Positions 1-8,773 of a stretch of DNA of 64,000 bases are shown here, piece after piece. This stretch comes from Bradyrhizobium sp. SRS-191 (lineage in GTDB: Bacteria; Pseudomonadota; Alphaproteobacteria; Rhizobiales; Xanthobacteraceae), in NCBI RefSeq assembly GCF_024586915.1, contig NZ_JANBVS010000008.1, forward strand, positions 186,001 through 250,000, read 5' to 3'. The notes under the pieces were generated by a model. The model made no database searches. It saw only the letters and a program-made list of their open reading frames with translations, and was not told where the DNA came from. The position numbers and the translations under genes are program-made. Position 1 is the stretch's first letter, and the number at the start of each line of letters is the position of its first letter.

Positions 1-1
1 C

Positions 2-919
2 GTCGTCACGCTGCGTGACATGACCAAGACGCTGGTCGGCTCGCGCATCGAGGTCGTCACCGCGGTGCCTGATGCGCCGTGCTACGCCAATGCCGACGCC
101 GGCCAGTTCGAGACCGCGCTGATCAACATGGCCGTCAATGCCCGCGACGCCATGGCCGGCCAGGGCCTGCTCAGCATCACGGTGACCCCCGCGCCCGACC
201 TGCCGACCCCGGTCGCCCCCCACGATCGTCCCCCGCTCGGCTATGTCGCGATCGCGGTGCAGGACACCGGCGTCGGTATTCCCCAGGAGCAGTTCGGCCG
301 GATCTTCGAGCCGTTCTTCACCACCAAGACGATCGGGCAGGGCACCGGCCTCGGCCTGTCCCAGGTGTTCGGCTTTGCCAAGCAGTCCGGAGGCGAGATC
401 GGAGTGGTCAGCGAGGTCGGCCGGGGCGCCACCTTCACGCTGTATCTGCCCCGCGTGGCTCCGGCGCAGGATCAGCTCGGCGAGACGAGTGGCCACGCCG
501 TGCCGATCAGCGGCCGCGGCATGGCGGTGCTGGTGGTCGAGGACAATATCGATGTCGGCCGGTCCGCCACCGAAGCGCTGGCCGAACTCGGCTATCTCAC
601 CACGCTGGTGGACAACGCGCGCGACGCCCTGGAGGAGCTGATCGACGGCGCCAGCCGGTTCGACGTCGTGTTCACCGATGTGGTCATGCCCGGGATGACG
701 GGTCTCGAGCTCGCCGAGGAGATCCGCCGGCTCGAGCTCAACATCCCCGTCGTGCTCGCCAGCGGTTATAGCCACGTGCTCGCCCAACAGGGCACCAACG
801 GATTCGAGCTCCTGAGAAAGCCCTATTCGATCGAGGAATTGTCGCGCGTGCTGCACAAGGTCGTGCCTGTGCCGCTCTATCGCGCGCCGCCGGTGGCGCC
901 GAATTCGGAGGTGCGCTGA
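2..919 (+). CDS. Hybrid sensor histidine kinase, C-terminal part (partial)
   Basis: The frame is open to the left edge, so the sensor region and H-box are outside the window. What remains is a histidine-kinase ATPase domain followed by a receiver domain. The N-box (NMAVNARDAM, about residue 43), G1 (DTGVGIP), F-box (IFEPFFTTK) and G2 (GTGLGLS) are all intact. The receiver begins at VLVVEDN, with the phospho-acceptor Asp in FTDVVMPGMTG and the conserved Lys in LLRKPYS. Such hybrids autophosphorylate and then pass the phosphate to their own receiver or to a phosphotransfer partner. The signal sensed cannot be read from this fragment. Confidence 0.9.
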   Translation, partial: VVTLRDMTKTLVGSRIEVVTAVPDAPCYANADAGQFETALINMAVNARDAMAGQGLLSITVTPAPDLPTPVAPHDRPPLGYVAIAVQDTGVGIPQEQFGRIFEPFFTTKTIGQGTGLGLSQVFGFAKQSGGEIGVVSEVGRGATFTLYLPRVAPAQDQLGETSGHAVPISGRGMAVLVVEDNIDVGRSATEALAELGYLTTLVDNARDALEELIDGASRFDVVFTDVVMPGMTGLELAEEIRRLELNIPVVLASGYSHVLAQQGTNGFELLRKPYSIEELSRVLHKVVPVPLYRAPPVAPNSEVR

Positions 920-982
920 CACCAACATTGCGGCCAGGGAACTCGCCGCGGAACCTTGGACTTGGGTTCCGGTTATCGCCCC

Positions 983-2938
983 ATGGGACAGATCCAGGAC
1001 ATCGAGCGGCCCGTTGCGTCGGCGCCTACGAAGGCGCCGATCATCGAGATCGCCGCCGAGAACGGAGACCACGTGGAGCCGCCGCCGCCCGAGGTGGTGG
1101 AGGCGGACCCCGAGCTGACGCCGGAAGAAGCCGAGCAGGTCCGCAAGCGCTATCTGCTGACGCGGTTCTGGATCAGCGCCCGCGGCTTTTGGGGCAAGTC
1201 CGGCGATCGCCTCGCTTGGCCCTTCACCCTCGGACTGCTCGTCCTGATCATCGGCACCGTCGTCTTTCAATACGGCATCAACGTCTGGAATCGCTCGATC
1301 TTCGATGCGATCGAGAAGCGCGACGCCGCGACGGTGTTTCATCTCACCGCGATCTTCTTCCCGCTCGCGATCGGCAGTGTCATCCTCGCCGTCGCGCAGG
1401 TCTATGCGCGGATGGCGATCCAGCGGCGCTGGCGGGCGTGGTTGACCAACAGCGTCATCACGCGCTGGCTCACCAGCGGCCGCTACTACCAGCTCAACCT
1501 GGTCAGCGGCGATCACAAGAACCCCGAATACCGCATCGCAGAGGATTTGCGCATCGCCACGGACTCGCCGGTCGACTTCGTCGCCGGTGTGACCTCGGCG
1601 CTGCTGTCCGCAGCGACCTTCATCGTGGTGCTCTGGACCATCGGTGGCGCGCTGACCTTGCATCTCGGCGGCACCGAGCTGACCATCCCAGGTTTCCTGG
1701 TGATCGCAGCCATCGTCTACGCCGCCATCGCTTCCGGCTCGATCATGACGATCGGCCGCCGCTTCGTGCAGACCTCGGAAGACAAGAATCAGGCGGAGGC
1801 CGATTTCCGCTACACCCTGACCCGCGTCCGCGAGAACGGCGAGAGCATCGCGCTGCTCGGCGGCGAGACCGAGGAACGGGCCGGCATCGACCGGACGTTC
1901 GGCAATGTGCTGCAGCAATGGGCCAGGCTCGCCGGCCAGCACATGCGCACCACCCTGGTGTCGCAGGGTTCGAGCCTCATCGCGCCCGTCATCCCGCTGT
2001 TGTTGTGCGCGCCGAAATTTCTCGACGGCAGCATGACGCTCGGTCAGGTGATGCAGGCGGCGAGCGCGTTCACGATCGTGCAGACGGCCTTCGGCTGGCT
2101 GGTCGACAACTATCCGCGCCTCGCCGATTGGAACGCTTGCGCGCGCCGCATTGCCTCGCTGATGATGTCGCTGGATGCGCTGGAGCGCGCCGAGCGCGGC
2201 GACGGCATCGGCCGTATCAAGCGCGGCGAGACGGCGGGCGAGGCGATGCTGAGCCTGAACGATCTCTCGGTCACGCTCGACGACGGCACCGCCGTCGTTG
2301 GCGAGACCGAGGTCGTGGTCGATCCCGGCGAGCGGCTGCTCGTCGCCGGCGAATCGGGGACGGGCAAGAGCACGCTGGTCCGCGCCATCGCGGGCCTTTG
2401 GCCCTGGGGTGGCGGCAGCATCAACTTCCATCCCGACCGCCGGCTGTTCATGCTGCCGCAGCGGCCTTACGTGCCCTCGGGCAGCCTGCGTCGCGCGGTG
2501 GCCTATCCCGGCGCCGCCGAGGACTGGAGCGTCGAGCAGGTCGGCGAAGCCCTGCACAAGGTCGGCCTCGATCATCTCAAGGACCGCATCGAGGAGGAAG
2601 CGCCATGGGATCAGACGCTCTCCGGCGGCGAGAAGCAGCGGCTCGCCTTCGCGCGGCTGCTGCTGCATAGCCCGGACATCGTCGTGCTCGACGAGGCGAC
2701 GTCCGCGCTCGATGAGAAGAGCCAGGACAAGATGATGCAGATGGTGACGAGCGAGCTGCCGAAGGCCACCATCGTCAGCGTCGCGCATCGGGCCGAGCTC
2801 GAGGCGTTTCACAGCCGCAAGATCGTGCTGGAGCGTCGCAAGGGCGGCGCCAAGCTCGTCAGCGACATCGATCTCATCCCCCGCAAGGGCAAGCGCCGCC
2901 TGATCGGCCGCTTCCTGCGCCAGCGCAAGGCGGTCTGA
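983..2938 (+). CDS. ABC transporter, fused permease and ATPase, BacA/SbmA-related (BclA/YddA type)
   Basis: This 651-residue protein has an acidic N-terminal tail (about 70 residues), then a transmembrane region of the SbmA/BacA type with several helices, then a complete ABC ATPase. Walker A is GESGTGKST (about residue 456), the signature is LSGGEKQR (about 546) and Walker B is IVVLDEATSALD (about 567). The open frame extends to a TTG at 956, but the ATG at 983 is the better start. In Bradyrhizobium, a BacA-like transporter carrying its own ATPase (BclA) protects bacteroids from plant NCR peptides, and related Rv1819c/YddA proteins import peptides and hydrophilic compounds. The family is clear. 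Equating this gene with BclA is inference. Confidence 0.85.
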   Translation: MGQIQDIERPVASAPTKAPIIEIAAENGDHVEPPPPEVVEADPELTPEEAEQVRKRYLLTRFWISARGFWGKSGDRLAWPFTLGLLVLIIGTVVFQYGINVWNRSIFDAIEKRDAATVFHLTAIFFPLAIGSVILAVAQVYARMAIQRRWRAWLTNSVITRWLTSGRYYQLNLVSGDHKNPEYRIAEDLRIATDSPVDFVAGVTSALLSAATFIVVLWTIGGALTLHLGGTELTIPGFLVIAAIVYAAIASGSIMTIGRRFVQTSEDKNQAEADFRYTLTRVRENGESIALLGGETEERAGIDRTFGNVLQQWARLAGQHMRTTLVSQGSSLIAPVIPLLLCAPKFLDGSMTLGQVMQAASAFTIVQTAFGWLVDNYPRLADWNACARRIASLMMSLDALERAERGDGIGRIKRGETAGEAMLSLNDLSVTLDDGTAVVGETEVVVDPGERLLVAGESGTGKSTLVRAIAGLWPWGGGSINFHPDRRLFMLPQRPYVPSGSLRRAVAYPGAAEDWSVEQVGEALHKVGLDHLKDRIEEEAPWDQTLSGGEKQRLAFARLLLHSPDIVVLDEATSALDEKSQDKMMQMVTSELPKATIVSVAHRAELEAFHSRKIVLERRKGGAKLVSDIDLIPRKGKRRLIGRFLRQRKAV

Positions 2939-3080
2939 CGACTGCAAGGCCCGCGGGCCGTCGCAGTGAGACCACATTGCGGCCACGCCCCCTGCATTGG
3001 AGTCCTGCGCGAAACCGGCTATCACTCGGCGCCCTCACGCCAGCACACGATTGCCGCGCCTCGACTGCCAGGACCCGACC

Positions 3081-3908
3081 TTGACGCCCGACAACGATCC
3101 CTCTCCCCCGCCCTTCGGGGCTTTCGCTCCGAACGCCGCGCAGGCCCTGGTGATCCGCCTGGCGCACGGATCCGGGCTGAAGCGGGGTGCCTTCCGGCCG
3201 ATGTTGACGCGGCTCGTCAACCTGCTGCGCGAGGGTCCGCTGGACGTGGACTATCAGGGCGCCAGCTTTCGCTTCCATCACCAGGTCAGCGCCACCGAGC
3301 GGGGCGCGCTGTTCAATCCCGACTACAATCGTGAGGAGCTGGATTTCCTGCGCAGCCATCTCCCGGCCGGCGGTGTCGCGGTCGACGTTGGTGCCAATGT
3401 CGGAACGTTTGCGTTGCCGCTCGCGCGCCATGTGGGGCCATCCGGACTGGTGATCGCGGTCGAGCCGCACCCGGTGACGCATGCGCGCCTTCGGTTCAAT
3501 CGCGATGCATCGGCGCTGTCGCAGGTCACGCTGGTTGCCGCCGCCGCGGGCGACAGCGACGGCGAGGTGATGATCGAAACCGATGGCGAAAATCTCGGTG
3601 CCAGTCATATCGTGACCGGCACCGCCGGTGGCGAGGCCTTCAAGGTCCCGTCGCTGCGGTTGCAGACCATCCTCGATCAGGCCGGCGCAACCAAGGTCGA
3701 CGTGCTGAAGATCGATATCGAGGGGTTCGAGGATCGCGTGCTGACCTGCTTCTTCCGCGAGGCGCCGGAGACGCTGTGGCCGCGCGCGATCGTGATCGAG
3801 CACCTGTCGCGCGACGAATGGCAGAGCGACTGCCTCGCCGACATGATCAAGCGCGGCTATCGCGAGACCGGCCGCACACGCAGCAACACGCTGCTGCTGC
3901 GCAATTGA
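3081..3908 (+). CDS. FkbM family SAM-dependent methyltransferase
   Basis: The 275-residue protein has the SAM-binding motif I of FkbM enzymes, VAVDVGANVGTFALPLA, followed by IAVEPHP with the acidic residue that contacts the ribose. The conserved block KVDVLKIDIEGFEDRVL lies near residue 205. FkbM proteins O-methylate sugars or polyketides, and many sit in surface-polysaccharide loci, but the substrate here is unknown. A TTG at 3081 with AGGA about seven bases upstream is preferred. The frame stays open to a TTG at 2997, so the N-terminus is uncertain. It follows the ABC transporter on the same strand with a gap of about 140 bases. Confidence 0.85.
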   Translation: MTPDNDPSPPPFGAFAPNAAQALVIRLAHGSGLKRGAFRPMLTRLVNLLREGPLDVDYQGASFRFHHQVSATERGALFNPDYNREELDFLRSHLPAGGVAVDVGANVGTFALPLARHVGPSGLVIAVEPHPVTHARLRFNRDASALSQVTLVAAAAGDSDGEVMIETDGENLGASHIVTGTAGGEAFKVPSLRLQTILDQAGATKVDVLKIDIEGFEDRVLTCFFREAPETLWPRAIVIEHLSRDEWQSDCLADMIKRGYRETGRTRSNTLLLRN

Positions 3909-3942
3909 GACAACGCGCCGCTCGCTTTCATCCCTCTGTTCC

Positions 3943-3967
3943 GGAACATCGCCTATGACGCGGCGTT
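3943..3967 (+). promoter_or_regulatory. EcfG-type general stress promoter
   Basis: GGAAC at 3943-3947 and CGTT at 3964-3967 are separated by exactly 16 bases, matching the alphaproteobacterial EcfG (general stress sigma factor) consensus GGAAC-N16/17-CGTT. It lies 29 bases before the start of the PPOX/general-stress-protein-26-like gene, which is a plausible regulon member. The match is read from sequence; function is inferred. Confidence 0.6.
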
Positions 3968-3995
3968 AGCGCCCCTGACATCCAAGGAGCGCACC

Positions 3996-4481
3996 ATGAG
4001 CAATGACGATACGCGCGATCAAGATCGCGTCTGGGAGCTGATGAAGAAGATCACCTTCGCCATGCTGGTCACGCGCGACGGTGACAAGCTGCGGGCGCGG
4101 CCGATGAGCGCCTATCTCGAACGCGACGAAGGCCTGATCTATTTTCTCACGGACGCGCGCCACCACAAGGATGAGGAGATCGCGCGATCGCCGCAGGTCA
4201 ACCTGTCCTTTGCCGATGCCGGCAACCAGAAATACGTGTCCTTGACCGGCACCGCAGCGATTTCCAACGACCGGGCCAAGATCCGCGAGCTGTTTACGAC
4301 CACGGCCAAGGCGTGGTGGGACAGCGCCGAGGATCCGAACATCCGCCTGCTGAAGATCACGCCCGATGACGCCGAATATTGGGATTCGCCGGGCACGGTG
4401 GTCAGCTACATCAAGATGGCGGCCGCGGCCGTGACCAACACGCGGCCCGACATCGGCGACAATCGCAAGGTGGCGATGTGA
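3996..4481 (+). CDS. Pyridoxamine 5'-phosphate oxidase-like (general stress protein 26 family) protein
   Basis: This 161-residue protein has the small split-barrel flavin fold of the general stress protein 26 family. Typical landmarks are FAMLVTRDGDKLRARPM near the N-terminus, IYFLTDARHHKDEEI, VNLSFADAGNQKYVSLTGTA, and the C-terminal Trp-rich segment KAWWDSAEDPNIRLL. Members bind FMN or FAD, but most have no assigned substrate, so an oxidase activity should not be assumed. The ATG has AAGGAG eight bases upstream. An EcfG-like promoter lies just before the gene, which fits a role in the general stress response. The stop overlaps the start of the next small gene. Confidence 0.88.
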   Translation: MSNDDTRDQDRVWELMKKITFAMLVTRDGDKLRARPMSAYLERDEGLIYFLTDARHHKDEEIARSPQVNLSFADAGNQKYVSLTGTAAISNDRAKIRELFTTTAKAWWDSAEDPNIRLLKITPDDAEYWDSPGTVVSYIKMAAAAVTNTRPDIGDNRKVAM

Positions 4482-4699
4482 TGCCGATCGAACCACCCGA
4501 GATCCCGCCGGCGACGCCGGGCCATCCGGCCGAGCCACCGCCGGAAGATCCGGTCGGCAATCCTCAGCCCGACATTCCTCCGCCGGTGTACGAGCCCGAT
4601 GCGCCCGAGCCGCCGCGCGAGCTACCGGGGCAAACGCCTGACGAGGTGCCGGGGCGGGGACCGCTCGGTCCGACGACGCCCAGTCCGGTCACGGATTGA
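4481..4699 (+). CDS. Small proline-rich hypothetical protein
   Basis: A 72-residue frame starts at an ATG sharing its A with the TGA of the preceding PPOX gene, so the two are probably translationally coupled. Roughly a third of the residues are proline, with many glutamates and aspartates (for example PPPEDPVGNPQPDIPPP). There are no cysteines, no signal peptide and no transmembrane segment, and it is probably disordered. I do not recognise a function. The coupling argues that it is real and shares the stress promoter. Confidence 0.55.
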   Translation: MPIEPPEIPPATPGHPAEPPPEDPVGNPQPDIPPPVYEPDAPEPPRELPGQTPDEVPGRGPLGPTTPSPVTD

Positions 4700-4730
4700 C
4701 CGCCATTGTACCTTGATCGTGATGGACAGA

Positions 4731-4758
4731 AGAGAGCTGGCGTCCGCGCCGGCTCTCT
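4731..4758 (+). terminator. GC-rich hairpin downstream of the PPOX operon
   Basis: AGAGAGCTGGCG (4731-4742) pairs with CGCCGGCTCTCT (4747-4758) over 12 bp with one G-U and a four-base loop. No T-tract follows, so it may act as a transcript 3' end or a pause rather than a classical intrinsic terminator. Confidence 0.45.
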
Positions 4759-4943
4759 CGTCGTGAAGTTCCGGCAAGCCTTTGAAATTCAAGACTGAAT
4801 GAAACATGAATGGCGGCAATCCGGCGGCTGCATCGTGCCGAAATAAATCCGCGCCCGGATTTGAACTACGCCACAATCCAGCCTAACGCATAAACGTTGA
4901 TCACTCCGTGCTTGAAAAAGAACGTTTCGGGAAACAAAGACAC

Positions 4944-7079
4944 ATGAGCAAACTTCGCGTTCTGCTGCTTGCGACGACCGCGCTGTCGGCGATGCAACTG
5001 ACGAACTCCGCAGCCCACGCGCAGAGCGCGCCGATGATCGTGGCCCAGGGGCCAGGCGGGCCGGGCGGTGAAGTCGGCCCCGACGGCCGACCGAAGCAGC
5101 CGCCGCACGCCCAACCGCCGGGCCAGCCGCAGCGTCCGGGGCCGGGCGGTCCTCCGGCCGCAGCTCCGCATCAGGCGCCGCCTCCGCCCCCGCCGCCCCC
5201 CGCAGCAGCGCCACGCCCGGCACCGCCTCCGCCTGCCCCGCCGCCGGCCGCAGCGCCGCGTCCGGCGCCTGCACCCCCGCCGCCGCCTCCGCCGCGTGCT
5301 GAGCCACCGCGCCCGGCTCCGCCGCCGCCGCGCGCTGAACCGCCGGCTGCTCCTCCACGTCCGACGCCTCCGCCGCCGCCTGCTGCCGCTCCCCCGGTGC
5401 ATACCCCGGCGCCACCTCCCGTGGCGCCGCGTGAGCCGGCACGTCCGACGCCACCGCCCCCTCCGCCTCCGGCTGCGGCGCCGCCCGCGCCTGCACGTCC
5501 CACGCCGCCCGTACCTCCGGCAGCCACGCCGGTGCCGCCTCCTGCGCCCAACGCAGGACCGGGCGCGAGGCCTGGCTCTCCGCCGCCGCCTCCGGGTGCG
5601 ACGACCCCACCGCATTCACCGCCGCCGACCGCTGCACCTGCTCCGCAGCCGTCCCCGGGACAAACCCCGCCGCCAAATGCGGGGCAGCCTCCGGCCGGCC
5701 GGCCGGGCGCCGGCGGCCCGCCTCCGGGCGGTCCGCAGGGGGGACCCCCGCCCCGCGGCGCACCGACCCCGCCGTCCGGAACGACGGCACCTGCGCCGGG
5801 AACGCCGCCTGCTCCCGCGACGCCGCCCGCGGCTCAGACGCCTGCACCGGCCACCCCGCCTGCGCCCGGCAATCCGCCGCCCGGCGGCCGACCGGGTACG
5901 CCTCCGGGCGCCCCTGGAGCACCGCCGCCGGCCGCGGGACCCGGTCCTGCTCCTGCTCCTGGCGCCGCCGGTCCTGGACCAGCCGGCCCGGGTCCGGGCC
6001 CCAATGCTGGACCTGGCGCCGTGCCGCCCGCCGGACCCCCTGCCATGGCTACCCGGCCGCCGCCGCAGGTGGCTGCGCCGATTCCCGCGCCGCCGCCGCC
6101 GACCCCGCAGCAGCTCACGCCGATCGCTCCGGGTGCGCCGATGCCGGGACCGCAGCGGCTCGACGATTTCCGCGCCCAGCGTCGCGAGGTGCAGGAGGGC
6201 GGCCGGACCGTGATCTACGAGCCGGGCCGCGTCATCGTGCGCGATCCGAGCGGCCAGGAGTTCGTGCGCCACGATGAGCTCGAGCGCTTCCGCTATGGTG
6301 CCCGCGACATTCGCGTGCAGCAGGAGCGGGGCGAGACGCGCACCGTCGTGATCCGTCCCGATGGCAGCCAGATCGTCACGGTCACCGCGCCGGATGGCCG
6401 GCTGCTGCGCCGCATCCGCCGCGACATCGGCGGACGCGAGATCATCATCATCGACAACACCTATCGCGATCCCCAGGCGGTCGGCGGCTTCTATGTCGAT
6501 CTGCCGCCGCCGGAGATCCGCATCCCCTACAACCGCTACATCGTCGACGCCGAGGAGGCGCCGCCGGATGTCATCTACGACACGCTCGTCGCTCCGCCGG
6601 TCGAGCGCGTGCAGCGCCGCTACTCGCTCGACGAGGTCCGCTACTCACCTTCGGTGCGTCAGCTGATGCCGTCGATCGATCTCAACACGATCACCTTCGA
6701 GACGGGATCGTGGGAGATCGGGCCTGATCAGGTTGCGAAGCTGCAGGTCATCGCGGACGGTCTCAACCAGGCGATCCAGCGCAATCCGCGCGAGGTCTTC
6801 CTGATCGAGGGCCACACCGACGCGGTCGGCAACGAGACCGACAATCTGTCGCTGTCGGATCGCCGCGCCGAATCGGTTGCAACGCTGATGACGCAGCAGT
6901 TCGGCGTGCCCGCCGAGAACCTGACCTCGCAGGGCTATGGTGAGCAGTACCTGAAGGAGCAGACCCAAGGCCCGAGCCGCATCAACCGCCGCGTCACGGT
7001 CCGCCGCATCACGCCGCTGCTGAACGGCGGCCAGGCGGCATTGCCGCCGCCGCCTCCGGGCACGGCCCCGCCGCGCTGA
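4944..7079 (+). CDS. OmpA-family outer-membrane/peptidoglycan-binding protein with a long proline-rich region
   Basis: The 711-residue protein starts with a signal peptide (MSKLRVLLLATTALSAM, cleavage near AHAQS). Residues about 30-390 are a Pro/Ala/Gly low-complexity tract. A charged middle region follows, and then an OmpA C-terminal domain (about 580-690) with IEGHTDAVGNETDNLSLSDRRA and INRRVTVRR, which bind diaminopimelate of peptidoglycan. The Pro-rich stretch probably spans the periplasm or protrudes from the envelope. A GTG at 4908 is an alternative start, but the ATG at 4944 sits directly at the signal peptide. A bidirectional terminator follows. Confidence 0.85.
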   Translation: MSKLRVLLLATTALSAMQLTNSAAHAQSAPMIVAQGPGGPGGEVGPDGRPKQPPHAQPPGQPQRPGPGGPPAAAPHQAPPPPPPPPAAAPRPAPPPPAPPPAAAPRPAPAPPPPPPPRAEPPRPAPPPPRAEPPAAPPRPTPPPPPAAAPPVHTPAPPPVAPREPARPTPPPPPPPAAAPPAPARPTPPVPPAATPVPPPAPNAGPGARPGSPPPPPGATTPPHSPPPTAAPAPQPSPGQTPPPNAGQPPAGRPGAGGPPPGGPQGGPPPRGAPTPPSGTTAPAPGTPPAPATPPAAQTPAPATPPAPGNPPPGGRPGTPPGAPGAPPPAAGPGPAPAPGAAGPGPAGPGPGPNAGPGAVPPAGPPAMATRPPPQVAAPIPAPPPPTPQQLTPIAPGAPMPGPQRLDDFRAQRREVQEGGRTVIYEPGRVIVRDPSGQEFVRHDELERFRYGARDIRVQQERGETRTVVIRPDGSQIVTVTAPDGRLLRRIRRDIGGREIIIIDNTYRDPQAVGGFYVDLPPPEIRIPYNRYIVDAEEAPPDVIYDTLVAPPVERVQRRYSLDEVRYSPSVRQLMPSIDLNTITFETGSWEIGPDQVAKLQVIADGLNQAIQRNPREVFLIEGHTDAVGNETDNLSLSDRRAESVATLMTQQFGVPAENLTSQGYGEQYLKEQTQGPSRINRRVTVRRITPLLNGGQAALPPPPPGTAPPR

Positions 7080-7102
7080 GGCGCTGCGAGCGATCGAAAA
7101 TG

Positions 7103-7133
7103 AAAATGGCCGGGAGCAATCCCGGCCATTTTT
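7103..7133 (+). terminator. Bidirectional intrinsic terminator between ompA-like gene and argG
   Basis: A 13-bp perfect stem (7103-7115 with 7120-7132) has an A-tract on the left, a GCAA loop and a T-tract on the right. It can end transcripts from the OmpA gene on the plus strand and from argG on the minus strand. Confidence 0.85.
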
Positions 7134-7165
7134 GTTTGGTGGCAGGCTGCCGCCTCATAACCGGT

Positions 7166-7280
7166 GTCGTCCCGGCCTTGAGCCGGGACCCATAACCACC
7201 GGCCGTCATGAGGTGGGCAACTGATAGTCACGTTCCCCGAGAGCGTCCGCGGTATGGGTCCCTGCGTTCGCAGGGACGAC
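7166..7280. repeat. Palindromic intergenic repeat pair
   Basis: Two inverted-repeat units face each other: GTCCCGGCCTTGAGCCGGGAC on the left and GTCCCTGCGTTCGCAGGGAC on the right, ending in the mirrored words GTCGT and ACGAC. Similar paired palindromes occur at 10124-10210 and 26892-26978. This looks like a REP/BIME-type dispersed element. Confidence 0.6.
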
Positions 7281-7319
7281 AGCGGTGGAGACGGCGCCGT
7301 ATCTTGCTTTAGGCTTCCC

Positions 7320-8657
7320 TCAGCCCTTGTCGTGGCCGAGCTGGAAGATCTGCGCGCCGTCCGCGCCTGACAGCAGGCCGGTGTCGGAATAGAGCTTCAG
7401 CTTGGTGCGGGTGTCGGTGATGTCGAGGTTGCGCATGGTCAGCTGGCCGATGCGGTCAGCGGGTGTGAAGGCGGCGTCCTCGACCTTCTCCATGCTCAGC
7501 CGCTCCGGCTGATAGGTCAGGTTCGGGCTCTCGGTGTTGAGCAGCGAGTAGTCGTTGCCGCGGCGCAGCTCCAGCGTCACCTCGCCGGTGATGGCGCGCG
7601 CGACCCAGCGCTGGGCGGTCTCGCGCAGCATCAGGGCCTGCGAATCGAACCAGCGGCCCTGATAGAGTAGGCGGCCGAGCTTCATGCCGCTCATGCGGTA
7701 CTGCTCGATCGTATCCTCGTTGTGGATGCCGGTGACGAGCCGCTCATAGGCGATGTGCAGCAGCGCCATGCCCGGCGCCTCGTAGATGCCGCGGCTCTTC
7801 GCCTCGATGATGCGGTTCTCGATCTGGTCGCACATCCCCAGGCCGTGGCGGCCGCCGATCGCATTGGCCTCCAGGAACAGCGCCACGGGATCGGTGAAGG
7901 TCTGGCCGTTGAGCGCGACCGGCTGGCCCTCCTCGAAGCGCACCACGACGGTCTCGGGCTTCACCGCGCAGTCCTCGCGCCAGAACGGCACGCCCATGAT
8001 CGGGGTGACGATGCGGATGCCGCTGGAGAGGCTCTCGAGATCCTTGGCCTCGTGGGTGGCGCCGAGCAGGTTGCTGTCGGTCGAATACGCCTTCTCGGCG
8101 CTCATTTTGTAGTTGAAGCCGTTGGCGGTCAGGAATGCCGACATCTCGGCGCGGCCGCCGAGCTCGTCGATGAACTGCTGGTCGAGCCAGGGCTTGTAGA
8201 TCTTGAGGTTCGGGTTGGTCAGCAGGCCGTAGCGGTAGAACCGCTCGATGTCGTTGCCCTTGTAGGTCGAGCCGTCGCCCCAGATGTTGACGCCGTCCTC
8301 CTTCATCGCGGCGACCAGCATGGTGCCGGTGACGGCGCGGCCGAGCGGCGTGGTGTTGAAGTAGGTCGCCCCGCCGGTCGAGATGTGGAAGGCGCCGGAC
8401 TGGATCGCGGCGATGCCCTCATGCACCAGCTGGGTGCGGCAATCGACCAGGCGCGCCTTCTCGGCGCCGAAGCTCATCGCCTTGCGCGGGATCTCGTCAT
8501 AGTCGGACTCGTCGGGCTGGCCGAGATTGGCGGTGTAGGCGAAGCAGCGCGCGCCCTTCTGCTTCATCCAGAGCAGCGCCGCGCTGGTGTCGAGGCCGCC
8601 GGAGAAGGCAATGCCGACTTTCTCGCCCTTGGGAAGGCCTTTGAGGATCGTGGTCAT
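7320..8657 (-). CDS. argG: Argininosuccinate synthase
   Basis: ArgG joins citrulline and aspartate using ATP to make argininosuccinate, the penultimate step of arginine synthesis, in the cytoplasm. The 445-residue length matches the longer, E. coli-like ArgG subfamily. The N-terminal pyrophosphatase loop VGIAFSGGLDTSAALLWM and the substrate-binding blocks STGGATYFNTTPLGRAV and GDGSTYKGNDIERFYRYG are intact. The ATG at 8657 starts MTTILKGLPKGEK, directly before the loop. The frame is open about 30 bases further but without a better start. It stands alone, with the terminator at 7103-7133 serving its 3' end. Confidence 0.97.
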   Translation of the reverse strand: MTTILKGLPKGEKVGIAFSGGLDTSAALLWMKQKGARCFAYTANLGQPDESDYDEIPRKAMSFGAEKARLVDCRTQLVHEGIAAIQSGAFHISTGGATYFNTTPLGRAVTGTMLVAAMKEDGVNIWGDGSTYKGNDIERFYRYGLLTNPNLKIYKPWLDQQFIDELGGRAEMSAFLTANGFNYKMSAEKAYSTDSNLLGATHEAKDLESLSSGIRIVTPIMGVPFWREDCAVKPETVVVRFEEGQPVALNGQTFTDPVALFLEANAIGGRHGLGMCDQIENRIIEAKSRGIYEAPGMALLHIAYERLVTGIHNEDTIEQYRMSGMKLGRLLYQGRWFDSQALMLRETAQRWVARAITGEVTLELRRGNDYSLLNTESPNLTYQPERLSMEKVEDAAFTPADRIGQLTMRNLDITDTRTKLKLYSDTGLLSGADGAQIFQLGHDKG

Positions 8658-8773
8658 GGGGAGTCCAACCGGTGTTGATGGCCGCAATATTCGGAAATTC
8701 GCGCGCGGATAGCAGATTTCGCCCCGCTGGGCACGCGATTATTGGCCCCTGATAACCGGAGCCTGGGCCGCGC

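Noticed and set aside
5068..6213. Arg-rich frame in the proline-rich region
   Set aside because: It is a frame-shifted reading of the CCG/CCT-rich OmpA tract and has no independent support.
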